Below are positions 6,817 through 15,183 of a stretch of DNA of 64,000 bases, piece by piece. Origin of the DNA: DATKJS01 sp050015275 (lineage in GTDB: Bacteria; Acidobacteriota; Aminicenantia; Aminicenantales; Saccharicenantaceae); assembly GCA_050015275.1 (NCBI GenBank), contig JBEKBS010000007.1:1-64000 (forward strand), read 5' to 3'. Both the position numbers and the translations under genes were made by a program. The notes under the pieces were generated by a model. That model was not told the DNA's origin. It worked only from the letters and a program-made list of their open reading frames with translations, and did not search any database. Numbering within the stretch: position 1 is the stretch's first letter; each line of letters starts with the position of its first letter.

Positions 6817-9800
6817 CTATTTCTTTTTATCCGGGTACGGCGGGTGCCTGGGGACGTCGACCGGCTGCTTCCTGATCAACTCCTGGAGATGCTGGACCGC
6901 CGCTTCAAGCTGGGCGTCCTTCCCTTGGAATGACACGTGCGGCAGGTTGTCGACGACGATGTCCGGATCGACGCCGTGGCCTTCGATGAGCCATTCGCCC
7001 TCGGGCCCGTAGACGCCCGTTTCGGCCGCCGAGGCCAGCCCCCGGTCGACGAGGACGTTCGACGAGCTCAGCCAGATCTCGCCGCCCCAGGTCCGGGTCC
7101 CGATGACCTTGCCCAGGCCGAGCCGCCGGAAGCCTTCGCTGAAGGCCTCCCCGTCCGATGCCGTGTACTCGTCGCACAGCACGACCATATGCCCCCGGAA
7201 GGCGTATTGCATGTTCCAGGTCGGGTTGCCCACCCGGCCCTGCCAATAGAACCAGGCCCGCCGCATGAGTTTCTCCAGGATCCACGAGTCGATGTTCCCG
7301 CCTCGATTGTGGCGGACGTCGATGATCAGGCCCTTGCGGTCGAAGACGGGATAGAAATTCTTGACCCATTCGGTGTAGTTATCGTTGCCCATCGCCCGGA
7401 GATGGACATAGCCGATGTCTCCCTTCGAGGCCTTCTCGACCTCCAGCCGCCGAGTGTATTCCCATTCCGAGTAGCGGAGATCGGATTCAGCTCCCGGCGT
7501 CATCGGGTAGACGATGGCCTTGAACGCCGCGCCGCCCCCGGCCGGCTTGATCTCGACGAGGACCTGCAGGCCGGCCGTGTTCCGCAGCAACAGAGACGGG
7601 TCCGCGACACCGAGCGTCGCCGCGCCGTTGATCGCCGTGACCACGTCGCCCTCGTGGATGTTCGTCATCGGCCTGGCCAGCGGCGAGCATCGTTCGGGAT
7701 ACTCGGGGTCGGAGCGATAGATGTGTTCGACCCGGAAGCCGCCCGCGGCTTCATCGCGGGCCAGCCTGGCCCCGAGCGAGCCGGGCGCGACACTGTCAGC
7801 TCCCTGCCTGATGTCGCCCCCCCTGACGAAGGTGTGGAGGGCCGAGAGCTCGCCCACGAGATGGGCCAGGAGGTCGTTGAGCTCGGAGCGGTCGCTGACC
7901 CTTTCGACGAACGGCCTGTGGCGCTCGAGGAGCCCCTGATAGTCGACATTATGGAGGTTCCGGTCATAGAAATAATCCCGCTCCATGCGCCAGGCGTCGG
8001 TGAACATTTGGCGCCATTCCTGGCGGGTGTCGATGGAGAACGTCCAACGCGAAAGGTCGACCTTCTTCTCTCCGAGCGCCGCAGGGGGTGCAGTTGACGC
8101 GTCGATGACGTACAGGTCTCCCTCTTTCTGGACGAGGAGCTTCTTCCCGTCAGCCGACAGCTCGAAGTTCCGGACATCCTCGATGAGCGTCTTGGCCTGG
8201 ACGTTCCGGTTCTTGATCTCGGCGGCCTGGAGCATGCTCCGGCCCGCCGCATTGCTCTCCCGGTCGATGAAAAACAGGACCTTTTCGCCGACGGCGAGCT
8301 GAGAATAGACGCCGGCCGCGAGGGGGACCTCAAAGACGCGGTCCTGGAGGGCGGCGAACTCGATGACGACCTTTGGCGCGGCCTCTTTGGCGCCCTTAGC
8401 CTCGGCGGGCTTGTCCGGTTTCGCGGCCGGCGCGGCGGCGGCCTTGGTTTCCTCGGCGTCCTTTTTCTCCTTTTCGTCGGCGGTGAGTTCGTTCGCCGGA
8501 GCGAAGGGGAAGATTTCCTTGGCCGTCAAGGCCATGGCATAGATCTTGGTCGTCTTGTCGAAATAGGGCTCGGGCTGGCGCGGTCCCCAGGGGCCGCCGA
8601 CGGCGCTCCGGAAATAGCGGTCGGACAGGAAATAGAGCCACTTTCCGTCGGGGCTCCAGGCTGGGTTGTAGGAATCGACGCGGTCGTTCGTCAGCTCGGT
8701 CAGCTGGCCCGTCGCCGCATTGAGCACCATGATCTGCTGGAAGCCGTTATCGGCCGCCCGGACGAAGGCAAGCCACCGGCCGTCCGGGGACCAGGCGAGG
8801 TCGTCGAACATCCCATTCGCGGATTCGGCGACCTTGGTGAGAGTTCTTGTCTCGCCGTTCCAGATCCAGAGCTGGTTGTCCTTGTCGGCGAAGGCGATGG
8901 ACCTGCCGTCGGGAGAAGGGACTCCGTCGAACCGGATGACCCGGGCGCCCGAGGTCAGCTGTTCGCCCGCGCCGAGCCCGTCGGCCGGGAAGCGGTGGAA
9001 CTCCCATTCGCCGGTTTCATCGGAAAGGACCATGAGGCTCTTGCCGTCCCCGAGGAACCGGGCCGCCCGGTTGCGGACGCCGTCCTTGCGGCTGACCCTG
9101 ACCCACCGGCCATCGCCCGCTGGGGCGACGAAGACGTTGCCGCGCGAGACGAGAGCCACCCGGTCGCCCGAGGGCGAGAGGTGCGCGGAGGTCAGGTAGT
9201 CCACCGGCTTGGTGATCCACTTCTCCCGCATCTGGTCAAAGTCCGACGGGAGGGTGATCTCGAGCCGGACGTCCTTTCCAGCGGCGATGTCGTAGACATG
9301 AACATCCGCCACGAGCTGGTAGGCGATCCTTCCGTTATCGAGCGATGGTGAGCTCACGTCGAAACCTTTGTGGAACGTGTGCTGCCGGAGGTCCTTGCCG
9401 CCGTCGTCCATGGACCAGAGGTTCATGGTCCCGTCACGGTCGCTGACAAAATAAACCCGGCCCTTCCAGGTCATCGGGTTCTTGCTCGTCCCGGCGTAGC
9501 CCTGCGTCAGGGGCGCGGCCTCGGAATCTCCCATGGTGAACTTCCAGAGGCTCTGGGCGGTGCCGCCCTTGTAGCGCTTGGTGTAGCTTCCCTGGAACGG
9601 AAGGCGGGTGAAAAAGAGAGTCCGGCCGGCCGGGTCGAAGGACCCGTCCGCGGCCTGGCTGAGCGGGAGGAGGGATTCGGCGTTCGTCCGGGGGTCGAGG
9701 ATGACGAGCTCGGTGTTAGGGAGCGTCGAGTATTTCTGGGTGGCGTAGATGATCTTTCCATCCGGTGTCCAGCCGACGGGGATCGAGGTCTGGCCGGAGA

Positions 9801-10119
9801 ACGTGCGGCGGACGGGAAGGCCGCCGGCGAGCGGCATCGTGTAGACCTCGGTCGGCCCCTCGTACTGGGCGGCGAAGGCGACCGTCGTTCCGTCGGGGGA
9901 GATGGCCGGGCTCGTCTCGAGCCCCGGGTGGGACGTCAGGCGGACGGCCGTTCCGCCCTTGATGTCGACGGACCAGAGGTCGCCCTCGGAGGTGAAGACG
10001 ACCGTCGTCCCGCGAAGGGCCGGGAAGCGGTAATATCCGTTACGGCCGGCAGAGGAAAGGGGGCCGGCCAGCGCCGCAAGGCCCAGGATGAGGATCAAAA
10101 TGATGAAATGCTTTCTCAA
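6817..10119 (-). CDS. Exported tricorn-type S41 peptidase (copy 1)
   Basis: An 1100-residue exported protease. Order: signal peptide (MRKHFIILILILGLAALAG), two WD40/TolB-like beta-propellers with repeated 'SPDGr.iaF' blades (about 25-680), the tricorn C1 domain (about 690-770) with the GELSALHTF histidine, a PDZ domain (IHEGDVVTAINGA) and the S41 catalytic domain. Nucleophile region TASDGEAFSE: Ser988-Asp989, matching tricorn Ser965-Asp966. An acidic/Ala/Lys-rich linker (about 535-565) lies within the second propeller. The start is TTG with AAAGGAG upstream. Archaeal tricorn is cytosolic; this one has a signal peptide, so it is probably periplasmic or surface-located and trims oligopeptides. 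A second copy lies at 37540. Confidence 0.9.
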   Translation of the reverse strand: MRKHFIILILILGLAALAGPLSSAGRNGYYRFPALRGTTVVFTSEGDLWSVDIKGGTAVRLTSHPGLETSPAISPDGTTVAFAAQYEGPTEVYTMPLAGGLPVRRTFSGQTSIPVGWTPDGKIIYATQKYSTLPNTELVILDPRTNAESLLPLSQAADGSFDPAGRTLFFTRLPFQGSYTKRYKGGTAQSLWKFTMGDSEAAPLTQGYAGTSKNPMTWKGRVYFVSDRDGTMNLWSMDDGGKDLRQHTFHKGFDVSSPSLDNGRIAYQLVADVHVYDIAAGKDVRLEITLPSDFDQMREKWITKPVDYLTSAHLSPSGDRVALVSRGNVFVAPAGDGRWVRVSRKDGVRNRAARFLGDGKSLMVLSDETGEWEFHRFPADGLGAGEQLTSGARVIRFDGVPSPDGRSIAFADKDNQLWIWNGETRTLTKVAESANGMFDDLAWSPDGRWLAFVRAADNGFQQIMVLNAATGQLTELTNDRVDSYNPAWSPDGKWLYFLSDRYFRSAVGGPWGPRQPEPYFDKTTKIYAMALTAKEIFPFAPANELTADEKEKKDAEETKAAAAPAAKPDKPAEAKGAKEAAPKVVIEFAALQDRVFEVPLAAGVYSQLAVGEKVLFFIDRESNAAGRSMLQAAEIKNRNVQAKTLIEDVRNFELSADGKKLLVQKEGDLYVIDASTAPPAALGEKKVDLSRWTFSIDTRQEWRQMFTDAWRMERDYFYDRNLHNVDYQGLLERHRPFVERVSDRSELNDLLAHLVGELSALHTFVRGGDIRQGADSVAPGSLGARLARDEAAGGFRVEHIYRSDPEYPERCSPLARPMTNIHEGDVVTAINGAATLGVADPSLLLRNTAGLQVLVEIKPAGGGAAFKAIVYPMTPGAESDLRYSEWEYTRRLEVEKASKGDIGYVHLRAMGNDNYTEWVKNFYPVFDRKGLIIDVRHNRGGNIDSWILEKLMRRAWFYWQGRVGNPTWNMQYAFRGHMVVLCDEYTASDGEAFSEGFRRLGLGKVIGTRTWGGEIWLSSSNVLVDRGLASAAETGVYGPEGEWLIEGHGVDPDIVVDNLPHVSFQGKDAQLEAAVQHLQELIRKQPVDVPRHPPYPDKKK

Positions 10120-10157
10120 GGCGAGCTCCTTTCCAGAGGTCGGGAATGCAAGGCCCT

Positions 10158-10187
10158 ATTGTATGGACGGCGGGCGGGGTTTTTCAA
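10158..10187 (-). promoter_or_regulatory. Promoter of tricorn copy 1
   Basis: On the minus strand, TTGAAA (10182-10187) lies 18 bp before TACAAT (10158-10163). This gives a leader of about 30 nt to the TTG start at 10119. Confidence 0.5.
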
Positions 10188-10240
10188 CAGATTTTCTCCG
10201 GAGGGCCATGGACGCCGCGCTTTTCGAGGAGTTTCCGGCC

Positions 10241-10269
10241 TTGTTTTTTCCAGGCCGCCATGCCATAAT
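10241..10269 (+). promoter_or_regulatory. Promoter of the peroxiredoxin gene
   Basis: TTGTTT (10241-10246) lies 17 bp before CATAAT (10264-10269), divergent from the tricorn promoter. The leader would be about 45 nt and contains a GGGGAGGG ribosome-binding site. Confidence 0.45.
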
Positions 10270-10320
10270 GAGGCCGCTTGGCAGGCGTTCGAGCGTTCTG
10301 TCATGTGGGGAGGGAACAAC

Positions 10321-10788
10321 ATGGGAAACACGCAGACGATCTGGGTCGGGGACATCGCCCCCGATTTCACTCTCAAGGACCATCACAATCGCGAATTCAA
10401 GCTGTCCGCCTTCGCCGGGAAACGGGTCCTTCTATCCTTCCACCCGCTGGCTTGGACGCCGGTCTGCGCCGATCAGATGAAGGCCCTCGAGGCCAAAAAG
10501 CCGATTTTCGACGAGCTGAACACCATCGCCGTCGGCCTCAGCGTGGATTCCTTTCCGACGAAACACGCCTGGGCCAAGGAGCTGGGCCTCAAAGACACCC
10601 GCCTCCTCTGCGATTTCTGGCCCCACGGAGCCGTCGCCCACGCCATGGGCATCTTCCGCAAGGAGGAGGGTTTTTCCGAGAGGGCCAACATCATCGTCGA
10701 CGGGCAGGGCCGCGTGGCCTTCATCAAGGTCTACGACATCCCTGAGCTCCCGGACCTCGAAGAGATCCTTTCTTTTCTGAGAAAATAG
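10321..10788 (+). CDS. AhpE/PrxQ-like peroxiredoxin
   Basis: A 155-residue thiol peroxidase of the AhpC/TSA fold. PDFTLKDH begins the thioredoxin fold. The peroxidatic Cys49 sits in PLAWTPVC (P-x3-T-x2-C). The block LLCDFWPHGAVAHAMGIF is very close in pattern to mycobacterial AhpE, with Cys97 in place of Ser, so Cys97 could serve as resolving cysteine. The strand IIVDGQGRVAF closes the fold. It reduces hydroperoxides with a thiol partner not encoded nearby. It is monocistronic. Confidence 0.88.
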   Translation: MGNTQTIWVGDIAPDFTLKDHHNREFKLSAFAGKRVLLSFHPLAWTPVCADQMKALEAKKPIFDELNTIAVGLSVDSFPTKHAWAKELGLKDTRLLCDFWPHGAVAHAMGIFRKEEGFSERANIIVDGQGRVAFIKVYDIPELPDLEEILSFLRK

Positions 10789-10990
10789 ACCCTTCCCGCC
10801 GCATGGCGGTCCATCTGGGCCTGACGGGACTCGGAGTATAGCACCGACTGCAACTCATCCCGACGAACAGATTTGCCGGGTGAACCGCCGGGGACGCCGG
10901 CTTTCACGAGCTTCGAGGGGCGGCCCCCAAAGGAGAGAGAAGGCCAGAGCTTGTTCCTCTTGACGGTCGCGAAGTCGTTCTCCCACCAGC

Positions 10991-11926
10991 TCATGTTTTT
11001 CCGTTCTTGCCGTCTTTTTTCCCCGGCCCCGCATTCCCCCGGAAAAGGTCCATCTGGCCGCCGCGGATCTTGCGGACGATGTCCCGGAGGACGGGGTATT
11101 TTTCGAGGAGGAGCTCCGGGACGTCCACTTTTTCTCCCGTGATCATGTTTCGGATCTGGAGGGCGTTGGCCATGGCCTGTCCCCGATAGTGGTTGTTGGT
11201 GATGACGTAGACCTTGCCGCTCTTCTTACCCAGGTCCTTGATCCTCCGGATCCAGTCGTTGAGCTCGTCCTTCGCGTAGAGGTAATCGTAGCGGTCGTCC
11301 CGGCCGGCCCCCTCCCGGAACCAGTTTTTGTAATTCCGGCCGTGGAGCCGGACGTAAGCGAAGTCAGGGTTCGTGCTCACGGCCGATGGTCCGATCGAGT
11401 CCTTGAAGACCGGCTGGTCGATATTGCAGAACGCGACCCGGCTGTCTCTGAGCATGTCATAGAACTCGGGAGTGTCCCAGGTCGCATGGCGGACTTCCAG
11501 GGCGACGGGGTATCCCGCGAAAAGGCCGAACAGGCGGAGAAGGTAGGCCGCGTTCGCCTCCGTGCCCGCGAAGGACCAGGGGAACTGGATGAGGAGGGCG
11601 GCCAGCCGGTTCCGGACCAGGAGGAGCTCGATCCCGGCCTTGAATTCGTCCACGTCCTTTTGGGAAAAATCCTTCCGATAGTGGGTGAAGACTTGATGGA
11701 GCTTGACGGAGAAGAGAAAATCCGGATGGCCTTCGACCTTCTTGAGCCAGGAGAGCGCCAGGACGGGATTGGCCGGGCGGTAGAAGGTACTGTTGATCTC
11801 GACGATGTTGATGTAGTTCATCAGGTAAAGGAGGGGATGGAAGCCCCGATCCTTGCGGGCGGGGTAGACGATGCCCTCCCAATCCTCGTAGCTCCAGCCG
11901 GCCGTCCCGATGTGGTATTTCGTCAT
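10991..11926 (-). CDS. DUF72 (YecE-like) TIM-barrel protein
   Basis: A 311-residue DUF72 protein: start HIGTAGWSYEDWEG, then EINSTFYRP, the FLFSVKLHQVFTHYRK block, LEVRHATW and the end YVRLHGR...YLYAKDELNDWIRRI, all hallmarks of the YecE/DUF72 family. The biochemical role of the family is not established. The C-terminal 25 residues are Gly/Lys-rich. The ribosome-binding site is AGGGAGGCGGCG. It is divergent from the PLP enzyme at 12130, with a palindrome-rich spacer between. Confidence 0.88.
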   Translation of the reverse strand: MTKYHIGTAGWSYEDWEGIVYPARKDRGFHPLLYLMNYINIVEINSTFYRPANPVLALSWLKKVEGHPDFLFSVKLHQVFTHYRKDFSQKDVDEFKAGIELLLVRNRLAALLIQFPWSFAGTEANAAYLLRLFGLFAGYPVALEVRHATWDTPEFYDMLRDSRVAFCNIDQPVFKDSIGPSAVSTNPDFAYVRLHGRNYKNWFREGAGRDDRYDYLYAKDELNDWIRRIKDLGKKSGKVYVITNNHYRGQAMANALQIRNMITGEKVDVPELLLEKYPVLRDIVRKIRGGQMDLFRGNAGPGKKDGKNGKT

Positions 11927-12007
11927 CGCCGCCTCCCTATTTTAGAAAAAACGCGGCCAATATCCAACGAAAATCGATGGCCATTTGACCCGTTCGCCGA
12001 CGCTAAG

Positions 12008-12082
12008 CCCCGCCTTTCAAGGCGGGGACAAGAAGCGAGGCTCAGGGTTAACCCCGAACAAGCTCCGGCATTCATGCCGGGG
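12008..12082. repeat. Cluster of three palindromes upstream of the PLP enzyme
   Basis: Three inverted repeats stand in a row: ccccgcc...ggcgggg (12008-12027), gggttaaccc (12045-12054) and ccggca...tgccgg (12065-12080). The last ends about 10 bp before the -35 hexamer at 12093. It may be a REP-like repeat or an operator or attenuator region of the divergent promoters. Confidence 0.5.
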
Positions 12083-12092
12083 ACTCGAGGGG

Positions 12093-12121
12093 TTGACATC
12101 CGCGGCGGGCGGGCATATCTT
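12093..12121 (+). promoter_or_regulatory. Promoter of the PLP enzyme
   Basis: TTGACA (12093-12098), 17 bp, TATCTT (12116-12121). The ATG at 12130 is 8 nt after the -10 and has no ribosome-binding site, so the mRNA is predicted to be leaderless. Confidence 0.65.
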
Positions 12122-12129
12122 TGGGGGCC

Positions 12130-13113
12130 ATGGCGACCTCGAACTTTGATCTCCCGGCCATCGAGGCGGGGATCCGCGCCGCCCATCAACGGATCAGGGG
12201 AGACGTCATGCACACGCCGGTCGAGCTCTCCGAGACCCTGAGCGACAGGACCGGGGCCCGGGTCCTCATCAAGTGGGAAAGCGACCAGATCACCGGCTCG
12301 TTCAAGCTCCGGGGCGCCCTGAACAAGCTGCGGTCCCTGACGCCGGAGGAACGGGAGCGCGGAGTGGTCTCCGCCTCGACGGGCAACCACGGTCTGGCCA
12401 TCAGTCACGCCGCGAAGCTCGAGGGGATCGGACTCAGGCTCTTTCTCCCGGCCACGGTTTCGGACATCAAGAGGAAAAAGATCGAAGCCCTGGGCGTCCA
12501 GCCCGAATTTTTCGGGTCGAGCTGCGACCAGACCGAGACCTACGCCCGGGAACAGGCGGACAGGACCGGGCGGGTTTTCGTTTCCCCCTACAACGACGGG
12601 GATATCGTCTGCGGCGCCGGCACCGTCGGGCTCGAGATCGCCGAAGACGCTCCGGAGATCGACGACGTCCTCGTCCCCGTCGGCGGCGGAGGCCTCATCG
12701 CCGGCATCGCGGCCTGCCTCAGGAGAACGAGGCCTGGGGCGCGGGCGATCGGGGTCGAGCCCGAAACATCGGCGTTCATGGCGGCCTCGGTCGAAGCCGG
12801 CCGTCTCGTGGAGGTCGAGGAGCAAGAAACGATCGCCGACGCCGTCGCCGGAGGCATCGAGCCCGGCGCCCTCACTTTCCCCCTCTATCGCGACCTCGTC
12901 GCCCGGACGATCGTCGTTCCGGAGGCCCTGATCGCGTCCTCCATGGCTCTGCTTTTCGAACGGCACCACAAGATGATCGAGGGAGCCGGCGCCCTGCCGG
13001 TCGCCGGGCTTCTCGCCCGCGCCGGGGACTTCCGCGGCCGGAATGTCCTCGTCGTCGTGAGCGGCCGGAATGTCGCCCCGGACAGGTTCCGGGAGATCAC
13101 CGGCCTGTCGTGA
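12130..13113 (+). CDS. Threonine dehydratase / serine racemase-like PLP enzyme
   Basis: A 327-residue fold-type II PLP enzyme. Lys59 in GSFKLRGALNKL is the Schiff-base lysine; STGNHG binds the phosphate side of the substrate; the glycine loop VPVGGGGLIAG holds the PLP phosphate. There is no ACT regulatory domain, so it corresponds in length to catabolic threonine dehydratase, serine racemase or hydroxyaspartate dehydratase and not to full-length biosynthetic IlvA. Which substrate is used cannot be read from the sequence. It is followed 49 nt later by a solute-binding lipoprotein gene that may or may not be co-transcribed. Confidence 0.85.
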   Translation: MATSNFDLPAIEAGIRAAHQRIRGDVMHTPVELSETLSDRTGARVLIKWESDQITGSFKLRGALNKLRSLTPEERERGVVSASTGNHGLAISHAAKLEGIGLRLFLPATVSDIKRKKIEALGVQPEFFGSSCDQTETYAREQADRTGRVFVSPYNDGDIVCGAGTVGLEIAEDAPEIDDVLVPVGGGGLIAGIAACLRRTRPGARAIGVEPETSAFMAASVEAGRLVEVEEQETIADAVAGGIEPGALTFPLYRDLVARTIVVPEALIASSMALLFERHHKMIEGAGALPVAGLLARAGDFRGRNVLVVVSGRNVAPDRFREITGLS

Positions 13114-13162
13114 AAATGTTGCCCGCGGGCCGTTTTTTGAATATGATAAGACGAGTACGTCG

Positions 13163-14203
13163 ATGAAACGTCTGGCTCTTCTGTTGGGATGGATTCTCTC
13201 CCTTCTCGCGCCCGCCGCTTGCAAGAAAGCCCCGGAGCCCGCCGCGCCGGCCGAGCGGCCCGGGATCTACGTCGTCGGGATCTTCCAGTCCGTGGATTCG
13301 CCCACGGCGGACGAGGTCCGGAAGGGGATCCTCCAGGCCTTCAATGACAGCGGCCTGAGGGACGGCGAGAACGTCCGGGTCCGGATCCGGATCGCCAACG
13401 GGGACATCTCCGAGGTCCAGCGGATCGCCCGGGAGTTCGTCGAGGAGAAAGTGGACCTCGTCATCCCCCTCTCGACGCAGTGCCTCCAGGCGGCCCTTAT
13501 CGCCGGCCGTTCGACCCCGATCGTCTTCGGGTCCGTCGCCACTCCTTTTCTCGTCGGCGCGGGGAGAACCCCGGACGACCATCTGAGTTACGTCACCGGA
13601 GTGGCTTCGACCGGGCCTGTCCGACAGGCCGTGAAACTCATCCACGAGGTCCTGCCAGGGGCCAGACGCCTGGGAACGCTCTGGACGCCCTCGGAGGTCA
13701 ATTCGGAGTATTATCTGGACCTGGCCCAGGAGGCCGCCGCCGAGCTCGGCCTGGAAATCGTGGCCATCCCGGTGGCCAGCGCCCAGGAGATCCCGCAGTC
13801 GGCCCAGATTCTGGTCAACGCCAAGGTCGACGTACTCTTCCCGATCTCCGACAACACCATCAACACCTCGTTCGACGCGCTCGGGCGGGCGGCCGAGGAG
13901 AACCGCCTGCCCCTCTTCGCCGTCTTCCTCCGTTCCGTGGAGTTCGGAGCCTGCGCCGCGGTCGGATACGATTTCCACGACATGGGATACAAGACGGGGC
14001 AGGTTGCTCTCCGGGTCAAGAACGGCGAGAGCCCGGCCCGGATCCCCATCCAGTTCATGACCGACGTCAAGGTCGCTCTCAATCTGGCCGCCGCGGAGAA
14101 GCAGGGCGTGGTCTTTCCGAAGGAGATCCTGGCCCGGGCGGTGAAGATCATCCGCCCAGCCCCCGGGACCGGCCCGGCCGGCGATTCCGCCAGCCGACGA
14201 TAA
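13163..14203 (+). CDS. ABC-transporter substrate-binding lipoprotein (COG2984 / PF04392 type)
   Basis: A 346-residue exported lipoprotein. The signal peptide ends in the lipobox LAPAAC (Cys19 or so), followed by a Pro/Ala-rich tether. The body begins VVGIFQSVDSPTADEVRKG, typical of the COG2984 family of uncharacterised ABC substrate-binding proteins with a periplasmic-binding type 1 fold; VDLVIPLSTQ and VDVLFPISDNT are the two core strands. No permease or ATPase lies next to it, so the transporter must be elsewhere or the protein acts as a sensor. TATGAT 15 nt before the ATG is a possible -10. Ligand unknown; some relatives bind amino acids. Confidence 0.8.
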   Translation: MKRLALLLGWILSLLAPAACKKAPEPAAPAERPGIYVVGIFQSVDSPTADEVRKGILQAFNDSGLRDGENVRVRIRIANGDISEVQRIAREFVEEKVDLVIPLSTQCLQAALIAGRSTPIVFGSVATPFLVGAGRTPDDHLSYVTGVASTGPVRQAVKLIHEVLPGARRLGTLWTPSEVNSEYYLDLAQEAAAELGLEIVAIPVASAQEIPQSAQILVNAKVDVLFPISDNTINTSFDALGRAAEENRLPLFAVFLRSVEFGACAAVGYDFHDMGYKTGQVALRVKNGESPARIPIQFMTDVKVALNLAAAEKQGVVFPKEILARAVKIIRPAPGTGPAGDSASRR

Positions 14204-14245
14204 GACCACCCCACCGGTCCTATCCCCTGGCCATCTAGTTTGCGC

Positions 14246-14274
14246 CCGGCTCGGCCGGCGGCTTTTTCTCTTTT
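14246..14274 (+). terminator. Possible terminator between convergent genes
   Basis: A short hairpin, ccggc-tcg-gccgg (14246-14258), is followed by ggc and an interrupted T-run. It lies 43 nt after the lipoprotein gene and 15 nt before the end of thiD on the other strand. The stem is only 5 bp, so this is weak. Confidence 0.3.
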
Positions 14275-14289
14275 GCGGGAATCGCGGCG

Positions 14290-15063
14290 TCAGAGCGGGA
14301 ATGAGAAGGCCGCCCGCCCCTTCCCGGCGGGGGCGGCATTCCTGATGGCCTGAACGGTCAGACTGATCGCGCGGCGGCAGGCCTCATCAAGGTCCCGGCC
14401 GCCCGCAAGGTATCCCAGGATGGCCGCGGACAGGAAGCACCCGGTCCCGTGGACCCTTTTATCGAGCCTCTCGTGGTGGAAAACCGCGAAGGCGCGTCCG
14501 TCGAAAAGGACATCCACGGCCTCGCCACGGAGATGCCCGCCCTTGACGAGGCACGGGACAAGGCCCGATCGATGGATCCGCCGGGCCGCCTCCTTCATGT
14601 CTTCGACCGTCCGGATGCGGAGGCTGGCAAGGGCCGAAGCCTCGTCCAGGTTGGGCGTGATCAGGCTCGCCCGACCTTTGATAAGTTCGAGAAACCGGGG
14701 CACGGCCCTTTTCTCGAGGAGCACGGCCCCGGAACTGGACTTGAAAACAGGGTCGACGACCCTGGGGATGGAAGGGTTGGCGGCGAGGATCCGGGCTGCC
14801 GCCGCCAGGTTTTCAAGCGTGCCGGTCATCCCCGTCTTGATCCCCCCGAAGCGCGCCCCCCCGGCGAGAGCCTCGTACTGGCTCCGGACCATCCCCGGCG
14901 GCAGATGGAAGGTCTTCTTCATCTCGGCCGCGTTCTGGGCCGTGACCGAGGTGAGGATCCCGGCTCCCCTGAACCCGAGGTGGCTGAAAACCCGAATATC
15001 GAGCCCGACGCCGGCCCCGCCCGAGGGATCGTAACCAGCGATCGAGAGAAGGGTTCTTATCAT
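14290..15063 (-). CDS. thiD: Hydroxymethylpyrimidine / phosphomethylpyrimidine kinase
   Basis: A 257-residue ribokinase-fold kinase that phosphorylates HMP and HMP-P in thiamine synthesis. Evidence: SIAGYDPSGGAGVGLD at the N-terminus (substrate binding), TSVTAQN, KTGMTGT, VDPVFKSSSGA, ITPNLDEA, KGGHLRGEAVDV and the anion-hole/catalytic motif VHGTGCFLSAA. The start MIRTLLSIAGYD was preferred over an ATG ten codons upstream because ThiD proteins begin directly before this strand. No other thi gene is in the window. Confidence 0.9.
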   Translation of the reverse strand: MIRTLLSIAGYDPSGGAGVGLDIRVFSHLGFRGAGILTSVTAQNAAEMKKTFHLPPGMVRSQYEALAGGARFGGIKTGMTGTLENLAAAARILAANPSIPRVVDPVFKSSSGAVLLEKRAVPRFLELIKGRASLITPNLDEASALASLRIRTVEDMKEAARRIHRSGLVPCLVKGGHLRGEAVDVLFDGRAFAVFHHERLDKRVHGTGCFLSAAILGYLAGGRDLDEACRRAISLTVQAIRNAAPAGKGRAAFSFPL

Positions 15064-15123
15064 ATGTCCGGCTCTCCGACGCGATTTTATCATATTCCAG
15101 CCGCCCGGCCCTCATACAACCAG

Positions 15124-15152
15124 TTGACAACCCTCCGGGAATATAATATAGA
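15124..15152 (+). promoter_or_regulatory. Promoter of the FadL-like gene
   Basis: TTGACA (15124-15129), 17 bp, TATAGA (15147-15152). A closer TATAAT at 15142 would give too short a spacer. Transcription would start near 15159, and the ribosome-binding site TTGGAGG lies just before the ATG. Confidence 0.5.
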
Positions 15153-15183
15153 TTCGGCACAAGTCTGATTTTGGAGGCAAAAA

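Noticed and set aside
10731..10994. Small minus-strand frame beginning MSWWENDFATVK, overlapping the DUF72 stop by ATGA
   Set aside because: The ATGA overlap is attractive, but it runs antisense into the end of the peroxiredoxin gene, its composition becomes Arg/Ser-rich, and I know no relative.
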